Source of the DNA: Bettongia penicillata ogilbyi
Taxonomy: Eukaryota; Chordata; Mammalia; Diprotodontia; Potoroidae
NCBI GenBank assembly: GCA_023548195.1
Contig: JAJHZJ010000251.1
Location: forward strand, 992,001 to 1,056,000
DNA length: 64,000 nt
Direction of reading: 5' to 3'
Both the position numbers and the translations under genes were made by a program. This document shows positions 1-10,524 of this stretch, piece after piece. Under the pieces are notes generated by a model. That model did no database searches. It had not been told where the DNA came from and worked only from the letters and a program-made list of their open reading frames with translations. Every line of letters begins with the position of its first letter. Position 1 is the stretch's first letter.

Positions 1-184
1 TCCCTAATGATCACTGCTTGACCCAGGGGGACTACCTATTGTGCTTAAGACCTTTCTTGCTTTCTATAGGCATTATAAGAGTATCGGAGGAACACCCTTG
101 CAATCCATATCTTATCTTTGCTCTTTCTGTGTGACTATCTTTTCTTTTAGTAATACAATTGTTTAAGGCTTTAGTTCTTTTTTA
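1..184. other. Unassigned single-copy-looking sequence
   Basis: I see no recognisable repeat, exon or regulatory motif here. It abuts the poly(A)-side end of the LINE-1 that follows on the minus strand. Confidence 0.3.
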
Positions 185-1613
185 AACTTATTTTTTTTCT
201 CAATTGCAGATAAAAAAATTAAAATTTGCTTTTCCAAAATTTGAGCTCCAAATTCTCTCCTTTTTTTTCCTTCCTACCTCCTTGAGAAGTTGAGCAATTT
301 GATATAGATTATACACATGTAGTCATGTGAAACATTTCTTTATCAGCCACAAAATGGAGACCAAAAAGACCTCAAGAAAAAGAAAGCAAAAACAAAAGCA
401 TGCTTCAGTTTGCATTCAAATTCCAACAGTACATTCATTAGAGGTGAATTGCATTTTTCATCATAAGTCCTTTGGAATTATTGTGAATCATTGTATTGCT
501 GAGTATAATTAAGTCATTCACATGACTAATAGCTAAGATCATCACATAATGTTGCGGTTACTATGTACAATGTTTTCCTGGTTTTGCTCACTTCATTTTA
601 CATCAGTTCATGTAAGTCTTCCTAGATTTTTCTGAAGGAATCCTGTTCATCATTTCTTATAGCACAATATTATTCCATCACAATCATATTCCACAGCTTG
701 TTCAATCATTCCCTAATTCATGGCATTCCCTCAATTTCCATTTCTTTGCCACCACAAAAACAGCTGCTACAAATATTTTTGTTCTTATAGGTCCTTCATC
801 TTTCTTCTTTGATTTCTTTGGGGTACAGACTTCATAGTGGTATTTCTGGACCAAAAAGTATGCACAGTTTTATAGTTCTTTGGGCATAGTTCCAAATTGC
901 TCTCCACAATGGTTGAATCAGCCCACAACTCCACCAACAGTACGTTAGTATCTCAATTTTTCTATATCCCATCCAACATTTGTCCTTTCCTTTTTCTGTC
1001 ATATTAACCAATCTGATAGGGGTGAGGTGGTACCTCAGAATTGCTTTCTTTTTTATCTAATCAATAGTGATTTAGAATAATTTTTCTTATGGCAATAGAT
1101 AGCTTTGATTTTTTTCTAAAATTTATCATTTGGCATTTATCAAATGGCAAATAGATCATATTGTTACAAATTTGACTCAGTTCTCTATATATTTGAGAAA
1201 TGAGACCTTTATCAGAGAAACTTGCTGTAAAATCCCTCCTCCCCCTCCCAGTTTTCTGTTTTCCTTTTAATCTTGGTTGCATTGGCTTTATTTGTACAAA
1301 CCTTTTTATAGTTAATGTCATCAAAATTATCCATTTTGCATCTCATAATGCTGTCTATCTTTTGTTTCTTTTGTTTGGTCATAAATTCTTTCCTTATCCA
1401 TAGATCTGACTGGTTAAAATTTCTATCCTCCCCTAATTTGCCTTTTATGTCTAAATCATGAACTCACTTTGACCTTGTAGTGGCATATGGTGTGAAATAT
1501 TGGTCTATGTCTAGTTTCTTCCAAACAGCTTTCCACTTTTCCCAGCGACTTTTGTTAAATAGTGAGTTCTTTTCACAACAGCTTGAATTTTTGAGTTTGT
1601 CATACTAGATTAC

Positions 1614-1700
1614 TTTTACTACTGTGTTTTGTGTTTACTACTGTGTATTGTGTATTACTACTTTTACAAGATTCTTTTACTACTGTGCATTGTGTACCTA
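1614..1700. repeat. Minisatellite, ~20-bp unit
   Basis: Degenerate tandem copies of a unit like TTTTACTACTGTGTATTGTG (near 1614, 1634 and 1675) lie inside the minus-strand LINE-1, so this is a local expansion of ORF2-region sequence. Confidence 0.7.
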
Positions 1701-1879
1701 CTCTATTTCACTGATCTATCACTCTGTTACAGATTTTTTTTTATGGTAACTGCTTTGTAATACAATTTGGAATCTGGTACTGCTTGGCCACCTTCCTTCG
1801 ATTTAAAAAAATGATTCCGTAGATATTCTTGACCTTTTGTTCTTCCAGATGAATTGTTTTTTTATTTTTCTAGCTCTCT

Positions 1880-1882
<3 letters not shown>

Positions 1883-1932
<50 letters not shown>
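1883..1932. repeat. (AT)n microsatellite
   Basis: About 25 uninterrupted AT units lie within the LINE-1. A pure tract of this length is likely to be length-polymorphic. Confidence 0.95.
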
Positions 1933-1935
<3 letters not shown>

Positions 1936-2109
1936 GTAATTTGATTGGTATTGCACTGAATAAATAATTTAGGTAGAAATGTCATTTTTATTATATTGGC
2001 TCAGCCTACCCATGACAATTAATATTTCTCTAATTGTTTAGTTCTTCTTTGATGAAAAGTGTTTTGCAATATTTATGATACAGTGATGCTGGCCTTATGG
2101 TCATTCTAT

Positions 2110-2465
2110 GAATAAGACACTACGTTTCTTAACTCTGGTCATTTTCTCTGATATTCCACAAGCCTTGAATGTTCTCCCTCTCTCCTCTGACTACTGTTCT
2201 CCCTAGTTTCCTTTAAGGCTCAACTCAAAGCCCAACTTCTACAGGAAGACTTTTCCAAACTTTCTTAATTTTCCCTTTGTTAATTACTTCCTAATTATTC
2301 TGCATATAGCTATTTTTTTGGTATTTATTTATCTACATGTTGTCTTCCTCATTAGATTGCAAGTTGTTTGAGAACAAGTAGTGTCTTTAGCCTCTTTTTT
2401 ATCCCTAGTGCTTAGTATAGTATCTAGCACATAGTAGGCACTTATTAAATTTTTTATTGATTGAT
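2110..2465 (+). mobile_element. L2 LINE 3' end
   Basis: This is the classic L2 3' terminus in sense: a CAACTCAAAGCCCA-type block, then TAGATTGCAAGTTGTTTGAG, then GTGCTTAGTATAGTATCTAG and a CACATAGTAGGCACTTATTAAA end. It is old and diverged and carries no coding frame. Confidence 0.85.
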
Positions 2466-2509
2466 GATAATTCAACTCATTATTAATCAAGGTACACTAT
2501 CTTACAGTC

Positions 2510-2615
2510 TCTATTTCTTCTTATTATTACAAAGATGCCATGAATGACTTCATAAAGTACCTTGTGGAAATCTAGATGTATTATATCATTAGTATTTTGA
2601 ATCAAAACTCTAGTA
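2510..2615 (-). mobile_element. L3/CR1 LINE fragment
   Basis: The segment reading 'taccttgtggaaatctagat' matches the antisense of the CR1/L3 reverse-transcriptase region that usually reads like CTTTGCTGAAATCCAGGTA. It is short and diverged. Confidence 0.55.
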
Positions 2616-2680
2616 ATAATAATAATAAGAGGAGGGGGGAGAGAATGAGGAGGAAGACAGAGGGAGAAGTAATGAAATCA
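2616..2680. repeat. (AAT)n and purine-rich low complexity
   Basis: A short AAT run is followed by an A/G-only stretch with GGAGGGGGGAG. No other content is visible. Confidence 0.8.
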
Positions 2681-2944
2681 ATCTTTTAGGGATTCATGTT
2701 TCATTCTCTAAGAGTTCACAAATTGTAATAATGTTTTTAGAATTTTGAAAGTGATTATCTATAGTTCACAAAATGGACCTCTTTTTTCAAAAATTTATAC
2801 ATTTGCCCATCTCTAGTCTTATAGTATCCCCCATTTTCCATGGTTCTTGATTTTGTTGAAAAGGCAGAATTGTGTACATAATAACTTTCAGATCAAATGA
2901 ATTAAGAAATAAGTACTTTTCTAACCTGCTATAATACCTTGGAG

Positions 2945-3085
2945 CAATGTACATAGAGTCAGGGACCTGAATTTGAAACCTTGAACTGCCATGTACCATA
3001 TACATGATCCTGTGCAAGTAATTTTAGCTCTCTGAGTTTCAGTATTCTCATTTGTCAAATGAAAGGGTCAGATGATCCCTTCCTC
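2945..3085 (+). mobile_element. MIR3-type SINE
   Basis: The CORE-SINE pattern is recognisable in sense: GAGTCAGGGACCTGAATTTG, a degraded 'tgcaagtaa' region, CTCTGAGTTTCAGTATTCTC and a GGGTCAGATGATCCCT end typical of MIR3. Confidence 0.75.
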
Positions 3086-3146
3086 TTCCTCCCTCTTCCT
3101 CCCTTTCTTTCTCCCTCTTTCCTCCTCTCTGTCTCTCTCTCTCTCA
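3078..3146. repeat. Polypyrimidine (CTTCC/CT)n tract
   Basis: An almost pure C/T run ends in (TC)n and directly abuts the MIR3 end. Confidence 0.9.
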
Positions 3147-3287
3147 TTTTAGAGAGGTTGTATACTTAATCATTGTTATAATATCCTGGGACTATGTAGC
3201 ATATACAATATTCCTTGAAATTCAGCAAGGGTAAAATGGGGCTAGAGTGACTTAGGACAGCACACAGGTACAACCTAAATTAGGAAG

Positions 3288-3345
3288 TTGTGTGTGTGTG
3301 TATGTGTCTGTGTGTGTTTGTATGCGTATACATACACATTTGTGT
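3288..3345. repeat. Imperfect (TG)n microsatellite
   Basis: TG repeats are interrupted by TATG and CTG units. Confidence 0.9.
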
Positions 3346-3590
3346 GATAGAGTCCTTTGGTAGTCTGGTGGATTACGGGGCCCTTCTCAGAGTCATATTT
3401 TAAAATATGTAACATAAAATACATAGGATTTTGAAGGAAATCAAGGAAACAAATGATATTGAAATAAAAATATCATTTTTTTCCCATCCAAAGTAAAGGA
3501 TTTCCTCCTGAAATCTACCTATGGAATTCAGGTTAACAATTGCTGCCCTAAAACCTTAAAAGTTTTTATGTTGTGGCTATTAACAACATA

Positions 3591-3670
3591 CAAGGTGACC
3601 CATAAGTCTTAGTTCAGTTCTAAAACTTCAGTAGTCTCAAGCTGTATTAAGACTTTTTGGACATCCATCA
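3591..3670. mobile_element. 80-bp palindromic MITE, mariner-like
   Basis: The two ends are inverted repeats: the left arm reads CCCATAAGTCTTAGTTCAG and the right arm, reverse-complemented, reads TCCAAAAAGTCTTAATACAG. The element is exactly 80 bp and flanked by TA on both sides (3589-3590 and 3671-3672), as expected for Tc1/mariner target duplications. It has no coding capacity. The size recalls the human MADE1 class, but the terminal sequence differs, so I leave the family open. Confidence 0.7.
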
Positions 3671-3919
3671 TATGTACTTCAGTATTTTTTTAAAATAGGC
3701 TTATTTAACTTATTTAACTCCCTCTTAAACCCAAGGTTTCGGAAACATCCCTCATGTCTAACTTAGGCACTCATGACAAAGGAGTAAGAACTACTAGCCT
3801 AGTTGACCCCTATGACCTCTTCAAGAGCTGAACTTTCTTCCATGTTTCTTTTGTAAAAATAAGTGGATGTTAATAGTACTTATTTTGACCATTGCTTGTT
3901 TAAAACTCCTAGGTTAAGA

Positions 3920-4060
3920 GTTGAAAAGAGTTTAGAATCATTGGTCTAACCCCCTCATTTTATAGAAAAGGAAACTTGGACCTAGAGAGATGAAATGACA
4001 TATCAAAGTCCCACAGGTAAGAAGAAACGGAGCTGAATTTCAAATGCAAGTTCACTATCC
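3920..4060 (-). mobile_element. MIR3 SINE, antisense
   Basis: The antisense MIR3 order is visible: GAATCATTGGTCTAACCCCC, CTCATTTTATAGAAAAGGAA and a CCCACAGGTAAGAAG block corresponding to the usual 'cacacagctagtaag'. It is one of seven antisense MIR3 copies in the window. Confidence 0.75.
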
Positions 4061-4826
4061 AAGGGTGTGCTGGAATCTGCTCCAAATGACGTACAAGAGC
4101 TATTAAGTTTTCAGTGTATTTATATCTTACAAATGGGCAACGCTAAAAATCAGAGCTTGGTTTATTGTTTGCTTAATTGTCTAGAGTTAAGAAAGTGACA
4201 GAAAAATATTAACAATGCAGATTAAATTAAAAGTATGTTCAAAATAAAATTTTCTTTTCAGAGAGCTGGTTGTTAAACACTTACCAACAAACCTCTTCAT
4301 CTGTTTCTAAATCCCCAACTTTCTGTCGACTCAAGCACTCTGCCTCTCATTGAAATATGGATTAAAGAGCCATTACCCCAGAAGAGGAACTGGGGAAGAA
4401 AGTTTCACAAATGCAAGATTCTGTGATTTCAGGAAGACTGATTAAATAAATATAGGGGTTGGGTAGATTGCCAAGCAGGGGAGGTTACTTCCCAGACCAG
4501 GGGTGCCCACTCCAGAAATAAGGGCTTATGAATGGTTCTCCATTGAGCCAGCTGGTGATTGTTTAGTTACTTAATATACTTTGGATGGAGGTACACCTGG
4601 CAGATTGCAGGGTAGTCAAGCAGTAGAATTTGTGTTTTGGACATAGGAAAAATAATCCTCTTGCCATTATAATAATAATGAAATAGCAGGTAATTAGGCA
4701 CAGGTATATTATTAGTGAACCAGAAAAAAAAAATCAGTATTTTGACGACTTGATTTCAGTGAAATGCCATATTCATATAAACCCTTAAACCCAAACAACA
4801 CATTCAAGTGTCTTCAAAATATAAAA
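4061..4826. other. Single-copy interval, no repeat recognised
   Basis: I recognise no transposon in this 760-bp stretch. It contains several AT-rich homeodomain-like words (TTAATTGT, GATTAAAT, GATTAAAG) but no convincing exon. It is a reasonable place to look for conserved non-coding sequence. The function is unknown. Confidence 0.35.
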
Positions 4827-5118
4827 ATCAGGGACTGGAGCCAAGATGATGGATTAGAGGCAACCCAGCTTAATTCTCTCAACATTCCACTCCAAACAAC
4901 TTTAAAGTAATATCTCACATCAAATTTTGGAGTGGTAGGGGCAAAAAAAAGTCAGGGTGAGACATTTTTCTGGCCTAAGAAAACTTAGAGGGTCAACAGG
5001 AGAAGTTTGTGACATCAGGATAGAAACCTGACAGAGTTCACACATGTGGAAGTAGTAACAGTGGCTACAGCAGCAGCAGCTTTGGGAGCTCTCCGCCTAG
5101 AGATAGTAATGGGGTTGG

Positions 5119-5578
5119 ACAGTGAATGTTCCTTGTCCCCATGTTTTTTTTATGGTCAAGTTCTTTTTGTTTTTTGTTTTTCTCATTTTCCAGTCTATTT
5201 CTCTACCTTGAATTTTATATTAAAGTTAGTCTCTGTTCATCTGAGGGTAAGAGGTAGGCCATTGTCCCAAGCTTCAGCTTTTTTCCTGATGTTGTTTTCA
5301 AAGGGTGTGCAAGACTTCAGTGCTTTCATGGTGATATGATCAAGGGAGAGGTATAGTCACTGTTCTCCTAGTCTTTACCCAGAAACGGCCCCTGATGCCT
5401 TTTAGCTACAAGCCCTAGCACTCTCTTTGTCTTGGAACTGTGACCAGGGGCCCTGCTTTCTGGTGACCAGTTCCTAACACTCCTCTTCACTCTGGAATTG
5501 TGACCTAGAACTGTGTATGAGCTATAGAGGTATTGATCAGAGCCAGCAGAGGGTTCCCTGTAATCTCTTTCTGACCAA
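5119..5578 (-). mobile_element. Inverted block inside the LINE-1 (5' UTR end and ORF1 start)
   Basis: Read on the minus strand, this block continues exactly where the sense 5' UTR stops. It begins TTGGTCAGAAAGAGATTACA and carries the GGTCACAGTTCC-type segments also present in the 5' UTR of the LINE-1 at 60.5-61.2 kb. It ends with an ORF1-start-like stretch near 5210-5130 (GGAAAATGAGAAAAAC). Both neighbours are in the plus orientation. Confidence 0.65.
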
Positions 5579-6112
5579 GAATCACCTACAAAGCAAAACT
5601 GAATATAATTCATGAGAGGAAAAAATAGACCAGAGCTGGATAGAATTTGGCATTCAAACCCAAGACTTAAGATAAACATAAAATGTAAACATGAATGAGT
5701 AATCATAAATGTCTCAATAAAGTTAAGCTGTTTACACACCTATATGGGTGTGACTCCTAAGAATTTTGTTATTATTAAGGGCACTTAAAAGGAGTTTACA
5801 TATATAGAGGGCATGGATATTGGAATGATAAAAAAAAATGAAATGATGAGAAAGAGGGATGTGCTGGGAGGTAGAAGAGAGAGGTAGAAAGGAAAAATTT
5901 TTTCTCACATAAAGGAAGTCCATAAGGAAGAGGTTTTGCAGTGCAAAGAAAAGTGGAGGGGGTATAGCAGAAAAGACTCAAACCTCACTCTCAGAAGAAT
6001 TGATTGAAAGAAGAAAGAATATATATACACATACACACACACAGACACACATACATATCTATATCTATATCTATACATATGCATACTCAGTTATGTATAG
6101 AAATGTAACTTA

Positions 6113-6747
6113 TTGGGGAGGAGCCAAGATGGCAGAGTAGAAAGATTCACATATGCTAGCTCTGAACCCACAGCCCATAAATTACCTGTAAAGGGGAGCT
6201 CCCAACAGGTTCTGGAGCAGGTGAAGCTGCACGGCAATGGAGTGGAGGAGATTTCTGTTCCAGAGAGTCCTGAAAAACTGACCCCAAGGGTCCGTCGAGC
6301 ACCAGACCCGGAGCAGAGCCCAGCCCTGCCTTGGCCACGCGGCCACAAGAGAAGCAGATCTGAGCAGGCTTTGGGGATGGAATCTCCACCGGCTGGGAAG
6401 GTCCCTCCACCCACAGGAACTACAGGTCAATGAGAGAGCCTTCTGGACTGGCCGAGAGGGGAGTGGGGTGTCTCCGTAACTTGGGCCCCCTCAGGAAGCA
6501 GCAGCGGAGGCAGCGGCAGCCAGGGACTCCCGGAGCAGACAGGACCTCAGATCCATTACTGAAGGTCTCCTGAGGGAACTGAGCCTGGGAGGTGGCCCTG
6601 CCCCAACCTGAGAACCTGAATTTAATCTTACCCTGAATAGAAGCCCCACCTGCCACTGAAAGCCCTGAGGCTGGGAAGCAGCATTTGAATCTCAGACCCC
6701 AAGTACTAGTGAGGTGGGGGTGGAGAAGAATCTCAGAAGTCAAGGAA
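6113..6747 (+). promoter_or_regulatory. HAL1 5' UTR (internal promoter region)
   Basis: This is a GC-richer leader of about 630 bp upstream of ORF1, with several CpGs (for example CCACGCGGCCAC near 6337). In LINE-1-like elements this region carries the internal promoter. Here that is inferred from position and composition only. Confidence 0.5.
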
Positions 6748-7839
6748 ATGGCTGGGAAAATGCCCAGAAAATGGAAAAAAAATAAGACCATAGAAGATTA
6801 CTTTCTTGGTGAACAGATGTTTCCTCCTTTCCTTTCTGATGAGGAAGAACAATGCTTACCATCAGGGAAAGACATAGAAGCCAAGGCCTCTGTATCCCAA
6901 ACATCTGAAATAGATATCCAATGGGCTCAGGCCATGGAAGAGCTCGAAAAGGATTTTTAAAATCAAGTTAGACAGGTGGAGGAAAAACTGGGAAGAGAAA
7001 TGAGAGAGATGCAAGAAAAGCATGAAAAATGGGTCAATACCTTACTAAAGGAGACCCAAAAAAATGCTGAAGAAAATAACACCTTGAAAAATAGGCTCAC
7101 TCAATTGGCAAAAGAGGTTCAAAAAGCCAATGAGGAGAAGAATGCTTTCAAAAGCAGAATTAGGCAAATGGACAAAGAGGTTCAAAAGCTCACTGAAGAA
7201 AATAGTTCTCTCAAAATTAGAATGGAACAGATGGAGGTTAATGGCTTTGTGAGAAACCAAGAAATCATAAAACAAAACCAAAGGAATGAAAAAATGGAAG
7301 ATAATGTGAAATATCTCATTGGAAAAACAACTGACCTGGAAAATAGATCCAGGAGAGACAATTCTAAAATTATGGGACTACCTGAAAACCATGATCAAAA
7401 AAAGAGCCTAGACCTCATCTTTCATGAAATTATCAAGAAAAACTGCCCTCATATTCTAGAACCAGAGGGCAAAATAAGTATTGAAGGAATCCATTGATCA
7501 CCGCCTGAAAGAGATCCAAAAAGAGAAACTTCTAGGAACATTGTGGCCAAATTCCAGAATTCCCAGGTCAAGGAGAAAATATTGCAAGTAGCTAGAAAGA
7601 AACAATTCCAGTATTGTGGAAATACAATCAGGATAACTCAAGATCTAGCAGCTTCTACATTAAGGGATCAAAGGGCGTGGAATAGGATATTCCAGAAGTC
7701 AAAGGAACTAAGACTCAAAGCAAGAATCACCTACCCAGCAAAACTGAGTATAATACTTCAGGGGAAAATATGGTCTTTCAATGAAACAGGACTTTCAAGC
7801 ATTCTTGATGAAAAGACCAGAGCTGAAAAGAAAATTTGA
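6748..7839 (+). pseudogene. HAL1 ORF1 (LINE-1 ORF1p-like RNA-binding protein), two nonsense codons
   Basis: LINE-1 ORF1p is a trimeric, coiled-coil RNA chaperone that packages element RNA. The frame opening MAGKMPRKWKKNKTIEDYF runs about 364 codons to the TGA at 7837-7839. It has a charged N-terminus, a long heptad-rich coiled coil (roughly residues 75-190, rich in K/E/N/L), an RRM-like segment with KIMGLPENHD near 7360-7390, and a C-terminal domain with RITYPAKLS near 7725-7750. The same frame is kept throughout and is broken only by TAA at 6958-6960 and TGA at 7495-7497. No frameshift is seen. Two point stops over a kilobase imply a relatively recent insertion compared with the LINE-1 around it. 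Confidence 0.8.
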
Positions 7840-7995
7840 CTTTCAAACACAAGAATGAGAAGAAGCATGAAAAAGTAAACAGCAAAGAGAAGTCTTAAGG
7901 GACTTACCAAAAGTGAACTGTTTACACTCATACAGGGAAAGACAATATTTGTAACTCTTGAAACTTTTCAGTATCTGGGTAGTTGGTGCGATTAC

Positions 7996-8060
7996 ACACA
8001 CACATACACACACATGTACACATGTGCACACACACACATACACACATGCATGTACACACA
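7996..8060. repeat. (CA)n microsatellite
   Basis: CA repeats are interrupted by CATGTACA and TGCA units inside the HAL1 3' UTR. Confidence 0.9.
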
Positions 8061-8382
8061 GAGACAGAGAGCACAGAGTGAATTGAATAGGATGTGATCA
8101 TATCTTAAAAAAATTAAGGTAAATGGTGAGAGAGAAATGTATTGGGAGGAGAGAGGGTGAAATGGAATGGGGTAAATTATCTGTCATAGAAGAGGCAAGC
8201 AGGAGACTTTTTAGTAGAGGAAAAAAGAGGAGAGCTGAGAAAAAAAAAACATGAAATTTACCCTCATCACATTTGACTAAAGGAAGGAACAAAATGCACA
8301 CTCATTTTGGTATGAAAACCTATCTTACAATACAGGAAAGTGGGGGGAGAAGGAGATAAGCAGGGTGGGGAGGATGATGGAA

Positions 8383-8403
8383 GGGAGGGCAATGGGAGGA
8401 GGG
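8383..8403 (+). other. G-quadruplex motif 1 in the HAL1 3' UTR
   Basis: Four GGG runs at 8383-8385, 8387-8389, 8394-8396 and 8401-8403 are separated by loops of 1, 4 and 4 nt, which fits the canonical G3+N1-7 pattern. Confidence 0.75.
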
Positions 8404-8585
8404 AGCAATTTGAAGTCAACACTCTTGGGGAGGGACAGGATCAAAAGACAGAATAGAAACAATGGGGGGCAGGATAGGATGGAGGGAAATACAATTAGTC
8501 TTACACAACCTGACTATTATGGAAGTCATTTGTAAAACTACACAGATATGGCCTATATTGAATTGCCTGCCTTCCCAAAGGGAAT

Positions 8586-8607
8586 GGGTGGGGAGGGAGG
8601 GATGGGG
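8586..8607 (+). other. G-quadruplex motif 2 in the HAL1 3' UTR
   Basis: Five runs of three or four G (8586-8588, 8590-8593, 8595-8597, 8599-8601, 8604-8607) have loops of only 1, 1, 1 and 2 nt. This is the strongest quadruplex candidate in the window. Confidence 0.85.
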
Positions 8608-8803
8608 AGAATTTGGAACTCAAAGTTTTAGGAACAACTGTTTAGTATTGTTCTTGCTACTAAGAAATAAGATATACAGGTAATGGGGAATAGAAAGTTA
8701 TCTGGCCCTACAGGACAAAAGAGAAGATGGGGTCAAGGGAAGGGATGGATGATAGAAGAGAGGGTAAATTGGTGACAGGGGAAATTAGAATGCTTGGTTT
8801 ATT

Positions 8804-8829
8804 GGGGTTGGGGGAGGGGACAAATGGGG
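8804..8829 (+). other. G-quadruplex motif 3 in the HAL1 3' UTR
   Basis: Runs of G4, G5, G4 and G4 (8804-8807, 8810-8814, 8816-8819, 8826-8829) have loops of 2, 1 and 6 nt, about 80 bp from the element end. Confidence 0.8.
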
Positions 8830-10524
8830 AGAAAATTTGGAACACAAAATTTTGTGAAAATGAATGTAAAAAGTTAAATAAATAAATTTATATATTTTTT
8901 AAAAAAGTAATGTAACATCCAATTGTGAAATAGAAAGGGAGAAGATAAGAGAAAGGGAGGATGCTAAAAGGGAAAAACAGATTAAGGGAAGCAGTGGTTA
9001 GAAGCAAAACAGATTTTTGGGGTGAAAGAGAGAGAGAAATGGGATGGAGGGAAAAGCACAGTAATCATAACTGTGAATGGGATGAGCTCACCCATAAAAC
9101 AGAAGTGGACAGCAGAATGGATTAGAAATCAGAATCAAACAATATGTTGTTTACAAGAGACATCTAAAATAAAGATGTGCACAAAATTAAATTAAAGGAC
9201 TGGAGCAGAATCTAATAAGCTTTAGTTGAGCTACAAAAAGGTGGGGTAGCAGTTATGATCTCAGACAAAGCAAAAAGAAATACCAACTTAATTAAAAAAA
9301 GATAATCAGAGAAACTACATTTTGAGAAAAGGTAACACAGGCAATGAAGTAACATAAAAATTATACAACATATTTCTCTGATAAAGGCCTCATTTCTCAA
9401 ATATATACTGAGTATAGAACTGAGTCAAATTTATGAAGATGACAGCCCTTCCTCAGTTGATAAATGATCAAAGCATAAAAACAGGCAGTTTTTCAGAAGG
9501 AGAAATGAAAACTATTCATAGTCATATGAAAAGTCATTATTGGTTGGAGAAGGGAAATTAAAACAACTCTGAGGTACCATCTTACACCTAACAGAAATCA
9601 CAAATGCCAGAAGGGATGAGGGAAAAACAGATACACTAATGAACTATTGGTAAAGTAGTGAACCAGTCCAACCATTCTGGAGGATAATTTGGAACTTTAT
9701 CTGAAGGGCTACACAACTATGCATATCCTTTGATCCAGCAATACCACTTCTAGGATCCTATTTCAAAGAGATCAAAGAAAAAAGAAAAGGACCTATGTAT
9801 ACAAAAATATTTGCAGCGGTCCTTTTTGTGTTGGGAAAGAATTGGAAATTGAGAGGATGCTCATCAGCTGAGGAATGGTTGAACAAGTTGCGGCATAAGA
9901 TAGTGATGGAGAACTATTGCGCAGTGGGAAGTGAGGAAGGCGTGATTTTAGGAAAAAAAACCAACAATGCAAGATTTATATGAACTGATGCAAAGTGAAG
10001 TGAGAAGAACCAGGAGATCATTATACACAATATCAAAAATGTTGTAATGATAAGCAACTGTGAAAGACTTGGTTGCTCTCATCTACAAAGATGTAAGATA
10101 ATTCCATGGTACTCATGAAGAAAAGTGCTATCCACCTGTAGAGAGAGAAGTGATGAACTCTGAGTACAAATTGAAGTATAATTTTTTTATTTTCTTTATT
10201 TTTCTTGCTTTTTAGAAATACAGTTAATAAGGAAATATTTTGCATAATTTCACATGTATAATTGATATCATGTTGATTCCATCTTAGTTAATGGGGAAAG
10301 GAGTAGGAAGGAAATAGATAAATTAAAACTTAAAATTTAAAAAGAAAGAAAAGTTAAAAATAAATAAATGATAACTTAGGAAAATTTAAAACTATGTCAG
10401 ATTAAAAAAAAAAGATCTAGATACAAGTTTTTAGCAGGGAACTGCTAGATGATTTAGGATATGAAATTCTATATTTTTTCGAAGAATAATGCCTCAAAGA
10501 AAGGACATAAACAGTTTGAAATGT

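Larger units (their letters stand above)
185..2080 (-). mobile_element. LINE-1, 5'-truncated: 3' UTR and C-terminal ORF2 region
   Basis: Read on the minus strand, this is the 3' portion of a marsupial LINE-1. It runs from the end of ORF2 through the 3' UTR, with the 3' end near 185. The identification rests on internal homology: the stretch around 1140-1215 is the reverse complement of 9385-9440 in the plus-strand LINE-1, sharing the words 'gagaaatgagacctttatcag' and 'tttgactcagttct', and 1020-1050 matches 9570-9590. No long open frame survives. The left end is a typical 5' truncation. An AT microsatellite and a small minisatellite have expanded inside it. Confidence 0.85.
6113..8908 (+). mobile_element. 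HAL1 (half-LINE-1) retrotransposon, near full length
   Basis: HAL1 elements are LINE-1 derivatives that keep ORF1 but lack ORF2 and rely on LINE-1 machinery for movement. This copy has a 5' UTR opening with GGAGGAGCCAAGATGGCAGA, an ORF1 (6748-7839), and directly after it a long G/A-rich 3' UTR with no reverse transcriptase. It ends in GTTAAATAAATAAATTT and a T/A-rich tail. It sits in the spacer of the surrounding LINE-1, whose sequence resumes at 8909. The word AATGTAAC occurs at both edges (6102-6109 and 8909-8916) and is the probable start of a decayed target-site duplication. The subfamily is not determined. Confidence 0.75.
7840..8908 (+). other. HAL1 3' UTR with purine-rich tract
   Basis: This is the non-coding tail of about 1.07 kb. 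It contains a CA microsatellite near 7996-8060 and then strongly G/A-biased sequence with three canonical G-quadruplex motifs (listed separately). It ends in a TAAATAAATAAATTT-type tail at 8875-8900. Confidence 0.7.
4828..10375 (+). mobile_element. LINE-1, rearranged, hosting a HAL1 insertion
   Basis: A defective LINE-1 in sense, in five parts. 4828-5118 is the 5' UTR start (GGAGCCAAGATGATGG opening). 5119-5578 is inverted 5' UTR and ORF1-start sequence. 5579-6101 holds the end of ORF1 (AGAATCACCTAC, encoding the conserved C-terminal RITYPAKLS region) and the inter-ORF spacer. 8909-9355 holds the rest of the spacer and the start of ORF2. 9356-10375 is the ORF2 end and 3' UTR. Most of ORF2, including the reverse-transcriptase domain, is missing at about 9355, and the middle of ORF1 is also gone. 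The HAL1 element at 6113-8908 is inserted in the spacer. It cannot be mobile by itself. Confidence 0.8.

Noticed and set aside
6091..6433. Overlapping frames of 80-107 codons on both strands
   Set aside because: They lie in the GC-richer 5' UTR of the HAL1 element and have no protein resemblance.
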